Part shown: positions 1-10,432 of the stretch, piece by piece
Position numbering within the stretch: the first letter of the stretch is position 1
Layout: each line of letters begins with the position of its first letter
DNA from: Palsa-504 sp050011155
Lineage (GTDB): Bacteria; Actinomycetota; Actinomycetes; Streptosporangiales; Streptosporangiaceae
Reading direction: 5' to 3'
Length of the DNA stretch: 64,000 nucleotides
Assembly (NCBI GenBank): GCA_050011155.1
Contig: JBEKJP010000023.1
Location: 1 to 64,000 of the forward strand
The notes under the pieces: model-generated
The model's input: the letters and a program-made list of their open reading frames with translations, nothing else
Told to the model about the DNA's origin: nothing
Databases searched by the model: none
Made by a program: the position numbers and the translations under genes

Positions 1-144
1 CAATGATCAAGCCCGGCTCAGGTAATGACCCAATGCCGCTTAACTGCTGGTCGCGGACGGACACCAGAAACCCCAGGCTGAACCTGGGTAACACTGGCAC
101 CGTCAGCACCGCCAGGCGGGCATCCCGGATCAGCCAAGACGAGA

Positions 145-192
145 TGAAACCTGGGTTCGAGTGCGCCAGAACGCACTGGAAGCCCGGTTTCA
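145..192. repeat. 48-bp imperfect palindrome, copy 1
   Basis: Two 21-nt arms, the left beginning TGAAACC and the right ending GGTTTCA, pair at 18 of 21 positions around a 6-nt spacer (CCAGAA). A second copy of the same total length and arm layout lies at 33944-33991, matching at 36 of 42 arm positions. Both are followed after a few bases by TCCGG and a short tandem array, so the dyad seems to be part of a larger composite repeat. Function is unknown; a REP-like or small mobile element is possible. Confidence 0.75.
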
Positions 193-200
193 CTGTCTCC

Positions 201-284
201 GGCGCCGCATCGGCTGCGGCCGGCGCCGCATCGGCTGCGTCTGGTGCCGCATCGGCTGCGGCCGGCGCCGCATCGGCTGCGGCC
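201..284. repeat. Tandem array, four 21-bp units
   Basis: Four consecutive 21-bp units with core GCCGCATCGGCTGCG run from 201 to 284 with only a few substitutions. The unit is a multiple of three, so every frame stays open and gives Ala/Gly-rich or Arg/Cys-rich translations; I do not read this as a gene. It begins 9 bp after the palindrome at 145-192. Confidence 0.85.
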
Positions 285-459
285 GCCCGGAACTCCCAGG
301 CACGGTTCCTCGTTCTCAGGAAAGCCGGACTCGTTCTCAGGGAAACCTGACTCGGCGGAAGGGCGGTGTCGGCACAGGCGACTGATCGTGCGCTGAGATC
401 TTCCGCCGCCCGGCGGCTGCGACCGGGCGTTTGGCCAGGTAGGCAGGTGCCTGGGCACG

Positions 460-503
460 AAAAAGCCTGGGCTCGGAGCGGGGCCTGGCCACCCCGAGCC
501 CAG
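460..503 (-). terminator. Leftward intrinsic terminator
   Basis: CTGGGCTCGG (467-476) pairs perfectly with CCGAGCCCAG (494-503). On the minus strand the hairpin is followed by a run of five T (complement of 460-464). It lies about 130 bp past the stop of the leftward gene at 635-1183 and would end that transcript. Confidence 0.75.
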
Positions 504-634
504 ACGGAAGGGGCGAGAAGCCCCGCGCCCTTCACAGACGATCATGCCGTTCGATTCTTAAGCAACGCTAGGACAAGCCTGTGAACCCGCCTATCTAGCA
601 AAATTTTCTCGGTGGCGGCTGCCGCGCGGCGGCG

Positions 635-1183
635 TTACGCGCTGGTCGGCGGCTGGTCCGCGGCTGGTGGCAGGCTAGGCGGCCACGGGGCGAACTGCTC
701 GGGCAGCTCACCCGGGTTCCAGCCGACAAGCTCGGCGGCGATGTCACGGCCCTGATCCGGTGCCTGACGCCCCCGGCCGGAAGCGAGCGGCGAGCTGGAC
801 AGCGCCGAGTACTCACCTGTGCCTTCCGATACCGGCCCGGCCGACGAGACCTGCTGGAGCGGGCCTGACTGAAGCGGCCCGGCCTGGAGCGGGACCTGCG
901 GAGCCGCTGCCTGCTGAAGCGAGGCCTGCTGGCCTGGGACCTGCCCCCGTGATACGCATTCGTCGCGGTCGAGGAACTCGGCGAGGTACTCGGCCTCGTC
1001 GGCGTCGATCCCGATGACGACCCGGGGCTCACCCCAGGGCTCTTTGAGCGAGTAGCCGACGTAGCTTACGACCGGCTGCCCGGGCGCGTCCGCGAGTCCA
1101 TGCAGCGCGCGCCATTGTTCCCATGCTGATTCCAGGCGCGTCGCCGCGCGCTGAGCACGTGCGACCAATTCTGGATCACGCAT
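635..1183 (-). CDS. Conserved hypothetical protein next to bldC
   Basis: A 182-residue soluble protein. The N-terminal half (MRDPELVARAQRAATRLE, then PVVSYVGYSLKEPWGEPRVV and an acidic DADEAEYLAEFLDRDE segment) resembles a conserved actinobacterial family of unknown function that I associate with the bldC neighbourhood. The C-terminal half is Gln/Pro/Ser-rich and probably disordered. The ATG at 1183 is chosen over longer upstream starts because GGGGAGGA lies 7-8 nt before it and homology begins there. It is transcribed in the same direction as bldC, 190 bp downstream, and ends before the terminator at 460-503. No function can be assigned. Confidence 0.75.
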   Translation of the reverse strand: MRDPELVARAQRAATRLESAWEQWRALHGLADAPGQPVVSYVGYSLKEPWGEPRVVIGIDADEAEYLAEFLDRDECVSRGQVPGQQASLQQAAAPQVPLQAGPLQSGPLQQVSSAGPVSEGTGEYSALSSSPLASGRGRQAPDQGRDIAAELVGWNPGELPEQFAPWPPSLPPAADQPPTSA

Positions 1184-1372
1184 CGTGCGATCCTCCCCTG
1201 AAAGTGGACCGGCCCCGGCAACGTGCCTGCCGGGATGTGCCCTGGCGTTCCGCTTGCCGGACAACATCCTCGGTGCGACACTGCGCCACCGGGGCCGACC
1301 CCCCATTCCCTTGATCGAGTGCTGCCGTTTTCACCCTGGGCCCCACGCCCGTTTGGTGAAGGCGGCCCTAGG

Positions 1373-1576
1373 TCACTCGGAACGCTGCTGCGGAATACCC
1401 GCGAGCAGTGCACGAACCTCAGTCTCCCGGTAGCGCCGGTGTCCCCCCAGCGTGCGGATCGAGGTCAGTTTGCCGGCCTTCGCCCAGCGTGTGACGGTCT
1501 TGGGGTCGACACGAAACATCGTGGCGACCTCAGCTGGCGTCAACAGCGGCTCAGCCTCTGGTGTGCGTGCGGACAT
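1373..1576 (-). CDS. Developmental transcription factor BldC
   Basis: A 67-residue single-domain MerR-like DNA-binding protein. The helix-turn-helix and wing (residues about 10-60, with LLTPAEVATMFRVDPKTVTR and LGGHRRYRETEVRALL) match Streptomyces BldC almost residue for residue as I remember it, and unlike true MerR proteins it lacks an effector domain. In Streptomyces BldC binds direct repeats cooperatively and holds back sporulation genes during vegetative growth. The start has a strong GGAGGAGAGG upstream. Its position before the branched-chain dehydrogenase and purine genes is the conserved arrangement. A small dyad (ATATGG-N10-CCATAT, 1667-1688) lies about 90 bp upstream and could belong to its promoter region. 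Confidence 0.96.
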   Translation of the reverse strand: MSARTPEAEPLLTPAEVATMFRVDPKTVTRWAKAGKLTSIRTLGGHRRYRETEVRALLAGIPQQRSE

Positions 1577-1871
1577 GTGCGTGGCCTCTCCTCCTGGACC
1601 AGTGCTGCGATCCTGCGATTGTCGTAATTGCCTGGTGCTCCATGCGGAGCCTGTCGGGGATGTCTGATATGGCCGACAGAGACCATATTGCCATCACCAG
1701 CGGTGACGCGTCGACCACCAGGCGCAAGTTTCTGTACCGGGATGCCCAGTTACTCCGCCGATCACTGTCACTCAGGGTGATTCTAGCGATACTTATCGTC
1801 GCATCGTGACGGATTCGGAAATACTTCCCGGCCATATCCTCCGGCGGCCCCCGGGAACTCACCCCGGGGGC

Positions 1872-2780
1872 TCAGTTCGCCCGCTCGAATTCAGCGAATG
1901 CGCGCCACCGGCTGTGCGCGCGCATATACATGGCCATGGCGAGCTCGCATTCGCTCCGGGCGGCCCCGTCGATGGCGGCGCGGATCTCGGCCACCGACTG
2001 ATCCCCGCTGAGCACGTCGTCGCTCACCAGGTAGACCAGGCCGCCGTAATCGAGCTCGACCAGCGAGTACGGGTGGAACTCGGCCAGCCAGCGGCCGACC
2101 TCGGCCAGCTCGTCCGCGGCCCGCCGCGGCTCGATAGCGGCTCCGTCGAATTCAGGCGGGAGCTTACGCAGGGTAGCCACGCCCCGCGCGATCCGGCGGC
2201 GCGCCCGGGCCATCGGCGTCGTGTACACCAGCGCACGGGTCGCCGACGCGGTGGCCGGCACGGGCGCCGCGGCGGCGGGCCGGCCGGGGCCGGGGCCGGG
2301 GCCGAGGGAAACCCACCGCTCGGCCGCGGCGAACGGAACGAACCAGGCCAGCGGCACGGTCCAGACGCTGCCGAGGATATGCAGCCGGGCCGAGGGATCC
2401 GGCGGCCCGGTGATCTCGAGCCGGGCCAGCGCGGTCACCACCTCGTCCTCGTCGCCGGGCGGGATCGTCCCCGGCAGCAGCGGGCTGCCCGACGACACCA
2501 TCCGGCCGTATCCCAGCAGGCAGCGTAGCCTGGTCTGCCATGGGCATATATAAGTGGTGCCGTCCGTCCGGCGGACGTACGCGTGCTCGCTCTCCTGCCC
2601 GGGCACCACGACGTGCGGCGCCGAGATGACCCGGTGCAGCGTCTCGGCGTGTTCCGCCGTCAGCGCGTCGTGCCGCCGCGGCCGGGTCGCTGAGGCCGCG
2701 TACGCGGCCCACCGCGAGCGGTCGGGCTCATGGAACGCCGAGACCGGTTCGTAGACCCGGAGATACGCGGCGTAAGTCAT
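1872..2780 (-). CDS. Conserved actinobacterial hypothetical protein
   Basis: A 302-residue soluble protein without signal peptide or membrane segments. Between residues 20 and 110 it has a basic, Tyr/Trp-containing region; a Pro/Gly/Ala linker (GPGPGPGRPAAAAPVPA) separates it from a helical C-terminal half ending in SRWRAFAEFERAN. I do not recognise a named domain. In Streptomyces a hypothetical gene occupies the same position between bldC and the valine dehydrogenase gene, which supports its being a real conserved gene. The ATG at 2780 or the GTG just before it (2783) could be the start; neither has a Shine-Dalgarno, so a leaderless transcript is likely. It is divergent from the dehydrogenase gene. 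Confidence 0.75.
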   Translation of the reverse strand: MTYAAYLRVYEPVSAFHEPDRSRWAAYAASATRPRRHDALTAEHAETLHRVISAPHVVVPGQESEHAYVRRTDGTTYICPWQTRLRCLLGYGRMVSSGSPLLPGTIPPGDEDEVVTALARLEITGPPDPSARLHILGSVWTVPLAWFVPFAAAERWVSLGPGPGPGRPAAAAPVPATASATRALVYTTPMARARRRIARGVATLRKLPPEFDGAAIEPRRAADELAEVGRWLAEFHPYSLVELDYGGLVYLVSDDVLSGDQSVAEIRAAIDGAARSECELAMAMYMRAHSRWRAFAEFERAN

Positions 2781-2974
2781 CACTGTCGTATCGTGACATA
2801 CCAGAACGTCACACAGGAGGGGGTCAAGATAACGACATCATCACTACTGTGAGTTACCGGTCGGTACGGTATCGCATCGGACCTTCTCTGCCGACCGGGC
2901 CTGGACACCCAATACGCTTGCTTCCAACCCGGTTCAACGAGGAACCGGCACTGGCGATGAGGAGGGTCACTACC

Positions 2975-4069
2975 GTGACCAACGTATTCGCGACATCCGG
3001 CCAGGACCGGGCCCATGAGCAGGTCGTCTTCTGCCAGGACCACCATACCGGCCTCAAGGCGATCATCGGCATCTACTCCACCGCGCTGGGCCCCGCCCTC
3101 GGCGGTACCCGCTTCTACCCTTACCCCAGCGAAGACGAGGCGCTGGCCGACGTGCTGCGCCTCTCCGTGGCCATGGCCTACAAGAACGCGCTGGCGGGCC
3201 TGGACCACGGCGGCGGCAAGGCGGTCATCATCGGCGACCCCGCCCGGGTCAAGTCCGAAGCCCTGCTGCGCGCCTACGGCCGGTTCGTCGCCTCCCTGGG
3301 CGGCCGGTACGTCACCGCCTGCGACGTGGGCACCTACAGCGAGGACATGGACGTCGTCGCCAGGGAATGCCCGTGGACGACGGGCCGCACCACGGCCAAC
3401 GGCGGGGCCGGCGACTCCTCTGTGCTGACCGCGATGGGCGTCATGCACGGGATGCGGGCGGCGGCCGAGCACGCCTGGGGCCGGACCAGCCTGCGCGGCC
3501 GGACCGTCGGCGTGGAGGGCGTGGGCAAGGTCGGGCACCGCCTGGTCGACCACCTCGTCGAAGACGGGGCCGATGTAGTCATATGCGATGTCAGCCCGGC
3601 CGCCGTCGAAGCCGTCCGGGCTCGCCACCCGCAGGTCCGCGCGGTCGACGGTGTCCAGGCGCTGATCGGGGAGGATCTCGACGTCCTGGCCCCGTGCGCG
3701 CTCGGCGGGACGCTGACCGATTCGGTCGCGACCGCCCTCAACGCCCGGATCGTATGCGGTGGCGCGAACAACCAGCTGGCTCACCACGGCATCGAGAAAC
3801 TGCTCGCCGACCGGGGCATCCTCTACGCCCCCGACTACGTGGTCAACGCGGGCGGCGTCATCCAGGTCGCGGACGAACGAGCCGGATTCAGCTTCGAGCG
3901 GGCCCGCGCCGCCACGATGAGGATTTTCGAGACAACCGGGAAAGTCCTCGCTATCGCGGACGCCGACGGCGTGCCGCCGTCGGTCGCCGCGGACCGTCTC
4001 GCCGAGCGCCGGATGGGCGATGTGGGCCGGTTGCGCGGAATCTGGCTGGGCACGATGGGATCAGCGTAG
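2975..4069 (+). CDS. Branched-chain amino acid (Val/Leu) dehydrogenase
   Basis: A 364-residue Glu/Leu/Phe/Val dehydrogenase. It deaminates valine, leucine or isoleucine to the 2-oxoacid with NAD+, supplying precursors for branched fatty acids and feeding the 2-oxoacid dehydrogenase complex encoded further right. Seen: substrate-side motif TALGPALGGTRFYPY (about 36-50), the glycine-rich catalytic segment LDHGGGKAVIIGD with the active Lys near 82, a Rossmann NAD site GVEGVGKVGHRL (about 180) and the C-terminal YAPDYVVNAGGVIQV. It closely resembles Streptomyces Vdh. The GTG at 2975 is preceded at good distance by AGGAGGG (2959-2965); the longer frame upstream lacks homology. The specific amino acid preferred cannot be told from sequence. 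Confidence 0.95.
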   Translation: MTNVFATSGQDRAHEQVVFCQDHHTGLKAIIGIYSTALGPALGGTRFYPYPSEDEALADVLRLSVAMAYKNALAGLDHGGGKAVIIGDPARVKSEALLRAYGRFVASLGGRYVTACDVGTYSEDMDVVARECPWTTGRTTANGGAGDSSVLTAMGVMHGMRAAAEHAWGRTSLRGRTVGVEGVGKVGHRLVDHLVEDGADVVICDVSPAAVEAVRARHPQVRAVDGVQALIGEDLDVLAPCALGGTLTDSVATALNARIVCGGANNQLAHHGIEKLLADRGILYAPDYVVNAGGVIQVADERAGFSFERARAATMRIFETTGKVLAIADADGVPPSVAADRLAERRMGDVGRLRGIWLGTMGSA

Positions 4070-4248
4070 GCATCAGGGGCGCAAAGCGGGTACGGTTGTA
4101 TCTGTACGGATGCTGGTGAACGTCGCGCTCCCCGTTGCGGGGCGGCGGCGATGTCCTACGACGCACGCATGATGCCGTAGCAGGACTCAGCCAGCGAGGC
4201 GGAAATCATGGGGCCTTACGGCTCCGGACGTTCGAGGGGGTCGAGCCA

Positions 4249-4491
4249 ATGGGGCGCGGCCGAGCCAAGGCCAAGCAGGTCAAGGTGGCCCGTCAGCTCA
4301 AGTACAAGAGCAGCGACGGCTCCGATCTTGACCGGCTACGTGCGGAGCTGGCCGTCGGCGCGGACTCTGGTGATGGCAATTACGATTCCGCCACCGGAGA
4401 CTACGACGACGATGAGGACGAGGACGATGAGGACGACGAAGACGATCCTCATGGCGCCTGGAAGGACTCCGGGGATTCCTGGCGATCCTGA
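4249..4491 (+). CDS. DUF3073 small acidic protein
   Basis: An 80-residue actinobacterial DUF3073 protein: a basic N-terminus (MGRGRAKAKQVKVARQLKY) followed by a very acidic Asp/Glu run near residues 50-66. Function is unknown; the charge split suggests nucleic-acid or protein binding. GAGGGG lies 10 nt before the ATG. In relatives this gene sits between the valine dehydrogenase gene and purM; here its stop is only 6 bp from the convergent purF stop. Confidence 0.85.
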   Translation: MGRGRAKAKQVKVARQLKYKSSDGSDLDRLRAELAVGADSGDGNYDSATGDYDDDEDEDDEDDEDDPHGAWKDSGDSWRS

Positions 4492-4497
4492 CCTCGG

Positions 4498-5997
4498 TCA
4501 GGATCCGACGCCCAGGCCGTCCAGGACGTGCTTACCCCGGTCGTCTTCTGCGACCGGGACGGGGTACTGCCCGTCGAAGCAGGCGCGGCACAGCCGGGTT
4601 TCCGGCAGTGTCGTCGCTTCGATGAGTCCTGCCAGCGACACGTAGCCGAGTGAGTCGGCGCCGATCGAGGCGCAGATTTCCTCGGGTGACAGCTGCCCGG
4701 CGATCAGTTCGGCGCGGGTGGCGAAGTCGATGCCGTAGAAGCACGGCCACCGCACCGGCGGGGCCGCCACCCGGACATGGACTTCGCTGGCCCCCGCCTC
4801 GCGGAGCATCGCCACGAGGGCGCGCTGGGTGGTGCCGCGGACGATGGTGTCGTCGACCACCACCAGCCGGCGCCCGGCGATCACGTCCCGGAGCGGGTTC
4901 AGCTTCAGCTTGATGCCCCGCTCCCTGATCGTCTGGCTGGGCTGGATGAAGGTCCGGCCGACGTAGGAGTTCTTGACCAGCCCCTGGCCGAACGGGATGC
5001 CGCTGGCCTCGGCGAAGCCGATCGCGGCGGGCGTTCCCGACTCGGGGACCGGGATGACCAGGTCGGCGTCGGCGGGATGCTCGGCCGCGAGCCGCCTGCC
5101 GACCTCGACCCGGGTGGCGTGCACGCCGACACCGGAGATCGTGGTGTCCGGCCGGGCCAGGTAGACGTACTCGAACAGGCACCCGCGGGGCTGCGCGGCG
5201 GCGAAGGTCACCGAGCGCACCCCGCGCCCGTCGATGCAGACGAGTTCGCCCGGCGCGATCTCGCGGACGAACCTGGCGCCCACGATGTCCAGCGCGGCCG
5301 TCTCGCTCGCGACCACCCACCCGGTGTCCAGGCGGCCAAGCACGAGCGGCCGGAACCCCTGCGGGTCCCGCGCCGCGTACAGCGTCTGCTCGTCCATGAA
5401 GACCAGCGAATACGCGCCCTTGACGAGCGGCAGTACAGCGGCCGCGGCGGCCGCCACCGGGCTGGTTCCGCCCGCGCCTGGCGGCTCGCTGGCCGGCCGG
5501 ACCGCGTGATCGCTGAGGAACAGCGCGGTGAGCACGTCGGTGTCGGATGTGGCCGCGATGCCGGTACTGCCCGGACCATCCCCGTCGAGCAGGGCGGCCA
5601 GCTCGCGGGTGTTGATCAGGTTCCCGTTGTGCCCGAGGGCCAGGCTGACCTGCCCGGTGGAGCGGAACGTGGGCTGGGCATTGGCCCAGGTCGAGGCGCC
5701 GGTGGTCGAGTACCGGCAGTGACCCACGGCGATGTGCCCGCGCAGCGCGGTCAGGGCCGGCTCGTCGAAGACCTGGGCGACCAGGCCCATCTCCTTGTGG
5801 ACCATGATGCGATTGCCGTCGCTGACCGCGATGCCGGCCGATTCCTGACCGCGGTGCTGCAGGGCGTAGAGGCCGTAGTAGGTGAGATTGGCCACGTCTT
5901 CGTGCGGAGCCCACACACCGAACACGCCGCACGCGTCACGTGGCGGCCGGTCCTCGGGAAGGGTTTCATCCGTGAGACGACCGTCAAGGGGTGTCAC
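4498..5997 (-). CDS. Amidophosphoribosyltransferase PurF
   Basis: Catalyses the first committed step of purine synthesis: glutamine plus PRPP to phosphoribosylamine. The 499-residue protein has a short propeptide before the catalytic Cys at about 23 (DACGVFGVWAP), the Ntn glutaminase domain (LQHRGQESAGIAV, GHCRYSTTG), and a C-terminal phosphoribosyltransferase domain with the PRPP loop VVVDDTIVRGTT near 370. The tail keeps LCRACFDGQYP, consistent with the iron-sulfur, propeptide-bearing class. It starts with GTG only 4 bp after the SCP-like gene, so it is probably the last gene of the leftward purine operon. purM, normally its downstream neighbour in Streptomyces, is absent here. Confidence 0.97.
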   Translation of the reverse strand: MTPLDGRLTDETLPEDRPPRDACGVFGVWAPHEDVANLTYYGLYALQHRGQESAGIAVSDGNRIMVHKEMGLVAQVFDEPALTALRGHIAVGHCRYSTTGASTWANAQPTFRSTGQVSLALGHNGNLINTRELAALLDGDGPGSTGIAATSDTDVLTALFLSDHAVRPASEPPGAGGTSPVAAAAAAVLPLVKGAYSLVFMDEQTLYAARDPQGFRPLVLGRLDTGWVVASETAALDIVGARFVREIAPGELVCIDGRGVRSVTFAAAQPRGCLFEYVYLARPDTTISGVGVHATRVEVGRRLAAEHPADADLVIPVPESGTPAAIGFAEASGIPFGQGLVKNSYVGRTFIQPSQTIRERGIKLKLNPLRDVIAGRRLVVVDDTIVRGTTQRALVAMLREAGASEVHVRVAAPPVRWPCFYGIDFATRAELIAGQLSPEEICASIGADSLGYVSLAGLIEATTLPETRLCRACFDGQYPVPVAEDDRGKHVLDGLGVGS

Positions 5998-6001
5998 TAC
6001 T

Positions 6002-6376
6002 TCATCCTATTCGGGAGATGGGCAGGTAGGGCGCGAGGTCGGCCCGCGGGCCGCTGGCGTGGACGGCGCCGGAACCGAGCGCGCCGGACCAGCCGAGCCG
6101 CCCGGTGGCCAGCCGGATCCAGGTCAGCGGGTCGGTCTCGACCACGTTGGGCGGCGTCCCCCGGGTGTGCACAGGACCGGGCAGGCACTGCACCGCCGCG
6201 ACCGGCGGAACCCGCACCTCGAGGACCCGGCCCGGGTGGCGCTCGGCCAGCGTGTACAGCAGGTACCTGGCCGCGGCGCGCTGGTCGTCCGGCTCGGGCG
6301 CGAGCCCCGCGTCCAGCGCGCGCAGCACGGCCGCGACGCGGTCCGGCCCGTGCGGGTCCGGGCGGCGGGGCGGCAC
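6002..6376 (-). CDS. SCP2-like (sterol carrier family) protein
   Basis: A 124-residue cytoplasmic protein of the small bacterial sterol-carrier-like family. The hallmark segment (VPPVAAVQCLPGPVHTRGTP, then PNVVETDPLTWIRLATG) is plainly visible and is followed by a GAVHASGPRADLAPYLP ending typical of the family. Such genes are regularly embedded between purL and purF in actinobacteria, but the substrate and any link with purine synthesis are unknown. It starts with GTG, 20 bp after purL and 4 bp before purF, so it is surely cotranscribed. Confidence 0.88.
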   Translation of the reverse strand: MPPRRPDPHGPDRVAAVLRALDAGLAPEPDDQRAAARYLLYTLAERHPGRVLEVRVPPVAAVQCLPGPVHTRGTPPNVVETDPLTWIRLATGRLGWSGALGSGAVHASGPRADLAPYLPISRIG

Positions 6377-6396
6377 GGTGTCACTCTAAACCAACC

Positions 6397-8654
<2,258 letters not shown>

Positions 8655-8658
<4 letters not shown>

Positions 8659-9323
8659 GCCGCGACCTCCGCCAGCACAGAAGTAAAGAAGCCGAGCCCG
8701 TCGGCCGACGGCCCGGTCAGCGGGTCGACCGCGTGCTCCGGGTGCGGCATCAGGCCGACCACGTTGCCGGCCGCGTTGCACACCCCGGCGATCGCGGCGG
8801 CCGAGCCGTTCGGGTTGTCCGCGGCGTACCGCAGCACGACCTGACCGGCCGCCTCGAGCTCGGCCAGCGTGCCCGGGTCGGCCGCGTAGGCACCCTCACC
8901 GCTCTTCAGCGGCACCACGATCCGCTCGCCGCCGGCGTAGGCCCGGGTCCAGGCGGTATTCGCGTTCTCCACCCGCAGCGGCAGGTCCCGGTTGATGAAC
9001 CGGAGCCCGGCGTTGCGGGTCAGCGCGCCGGGCAGCAGGTGCGCCTCGCACAGGATCTGGAACCCGTTGCAGATGCCGAGCACCGGCAGCCCGGCCCGGG
9101 CGGCGGGCACCAGCTCGCCCATCACCGGCGCGAACCTGGCGATCGCCCCGCAGCGCAGGTAATCCCCGTAGGAGAACCCCCCGGGCAGGATCACCGCGTC
9201 CACGCCCCGCAGGTCGCGGTCCCCATGCCAGAGCGCCACCGGCTCCGCCCCGGCCGCCTTCACCGCCCGCGCCGCATCCCGGTCATCCAGCGACCCAGGA
9301 AAAGTAACAATCCCTATCCGCAC
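8655..9323 (-). CDS. FGAM synthase glutaminase subunit PurQ
   Basis: A class I glutamine amidotransferase (222 residues) that releases ammonia from glutamine for PurL. It has the oxyanion segment LPGGFSYGDYLRCGAIARF, the nucleophile Cys near residue 85 in VLGICNGFQIL, and the His/Glu pair in GLMPHPEHAV near 195. The GTG at 9323 gives the usual N-terminus (RIGIVTFPGSLDD); a TTG ten codons earlier is less likely. No clear Shine-Dalgarno precedes the GTG, so it may be leaderless. A long inverted repeat lies just upstream at 9362-9420. Confidence 0.96.
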
Positions 9324-9361
9324 GCAGGGAAGTTTATTCGCCCCGCGAGCCAAAGGCCGCC

Positions 9362-9420
9362 GGCCCTGTCTGGACTGAGGAGTGAGGAGCTTGCGACGAA
9401 CGACGAGGGAAGACAGGGCC
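9362..9420. repeat. 10-bp inverted repeat between purQ and ATPase gene
   Basis: GGCCCTGTCT at 9362-9371 and its exact complement AGACAGGGCC at 9411-9420 are separated by 39 nt. It lies between the end of the RsbW-like gene and the start of purQ. It has no T tract, so it may be an attenuator or regulatory structure rather than a simple terminator. Confidence 0.45.
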
Positions 9421-9447
9421 TCAAGGGCGGCCGGAGGCGAGCGGGGC

Positions 9448-9939
9448 CTAGGAAGCTGCGCGGAGCGGGGCGTTCTCGGGCCAGCGGATGCGCTTGCGCA
9501 TGGTCACCACCGTGCCGTGGCCGGGACGGCTGTCCAGGGTGACGTTGTCCACGCAGGCCCGCATGACGGCCAGGCCGCGGCCCGACTCGGGCAGCGTGGC
9601 CACCGGTATCTGATCAGCCGGCCGGGGATCAGGCCCGGACGCGCCCGGCGGCACGCCCTCGCCCTCGTCCGCCACTTCGACCTGGCAGCCGACCGCGCCG
9701 ACGCTGGTCACCACGGCGTAGCCGCGGGTCCGCCGGCCGCCGTGGGTGAGGACGTTGGTGCACGCTTCGGTGGCGGCCAGCAAGATGTCGTACACGGATT
9801 CGTCGTCGGCGCCGAGCCCGCGCAGGGTGTCGCCGAGCACGCGGCGCATGACCGGGACGCTGAGGGTCTCGCACTGGAACACCAGGCAGAATTTCACATC
9901 AGGAACCGGCGTCACTCGCGTTTGTCCACCCGTACTCAC
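9448..9939 (-). CDS. RsbW/SpoIIAB-like ATP-binding regulator
   Basis: A 163-residue histidine-kinase-type ATPase of the anti-sigma/serine kinase class. The N box (AATEACTNVLTHGG), G1 box (VEVADEGEGVPPG) and G2 box (PESGRGLAVMRACVDNVTL) are all present, with no sensor or dimerisation domain. Family members bind and phosphorylate anti-sigma antagonists or bind sigma factors, yet no partner gene is adjacent. It lies between purS and purQ on the same strand. The N-terminus is uncertain: GTG at 9939 gives the longest form, and in-frame GTG codons at about 9915 and 9897 are alternatives; none has a good ribosome site. Confidence 0.85.
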   Translation of the reverse strand: MSTGGQTRVTPVPDVKFCLVFQCETLSVPVMRRVLGDTLRGLGADDESVYDILLAATEACTNVLTHGGRRTRGYAVVTSVGAVGCQVEVADEGEGVPPGASGPDPRPADQIPVATLPESGRGLAVMRACVDNVTLDSRPGHGTVVTMRKRIRWPENAPLRAAS

Positions 9940-10005
9940 AGTCGAGTGATTCCCCGTTAACGCCGCCGAAACCAGGGTTGGCCAAAACGTAAGGTAATCG
10001 ACTGA

Positions 10006-10254
10006 TCACGTTTCATCGGCGTGGAGGGTGAAGTCCTCGATGACCGGGTTGGATAGCAGGTCCCGGGCCAGGTTTGTGATTGCGGTCACAGCGGCCTCGT
10101 CGGCGGGCCCGTCGAGCTCCACCTCGAACCGCTTACCCTGCCTCACCCCGCGTACCTGACCGAACCCGAGACGATGGCACGCGCTGGCGATAGCCTCCCC
10201 CTGCGGGTCATGTATCTCCTGCTTGAGCATGACTTCCACGATCACCCGCGGCAC
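10006..10254 (-). CDS. FGAM synthase subunit PurS
   Basis: An 82-residue PurS, the small dimeric subunit that joins PurL and PurQ and channels ammonia. The pattern VIVEVMLKQEIHDPQGEAI, LGFGQVRGVRQGKRFEVEL and the C-terminal LLSNPVIEDFTL is diagnostic. The GTG start at 10254 has GGGAGGA 5 nt upstream. It is the first gene of the leftward purine cluster and is divergent from the E1 alpha gene, with about 180 bp between them holding both promoters. Confidence 0.95.
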   Translation of the reverse strand: MPRVIVEVMLKQEIHDPQGEAIASACHRLGFGQVRGVRQGKRFEVELDGPADEAAVTAITNLARDLLSNPVIEDFTLHADET

Positions 10255-10432
10255 GTATCCTCCCGGTCAATCAGGGCATATATCGTCGGGTGAGAGCGTC
10301 CCACGGGCAACGCGGACGCGTGCGGTCCCACCGGGCACGCAGCGTACGCGACCGCTCCGAGACAACGAAGTCCGGGAACCCTACGCCGCCGGTGCTGGTA
10401 GACCCCAGTGCCGGCTGGGAAAGGAGTGGCAC

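Larger units (their letters stand above)
1..634. other. Gene-poor left edge with repeats
   Basis: I see no convincing gene here. Open frames exist on both strands, but they are built largely from the repeats below and have no ribosome binding site or recognisable domain. The stretch holds a 48-bp imperfect dyad (145-192), a 21-bp tandem array (201-284) and a leftward terminator (460-503). Confidence 0.6.

Noticed and set aside
18..545. Leftward frame through the 21-bp array, ending in Arg/Cys repeats
   Set aside because: The translation is created by the repeat; no ribosome site, and the frame runs across a terminator hairpin.
4070..4248. Possible riboswitch before the DUF3073 gene
   Set aside because: Only short GC-rich pairings are visible; none matches a riboswitch class I know.
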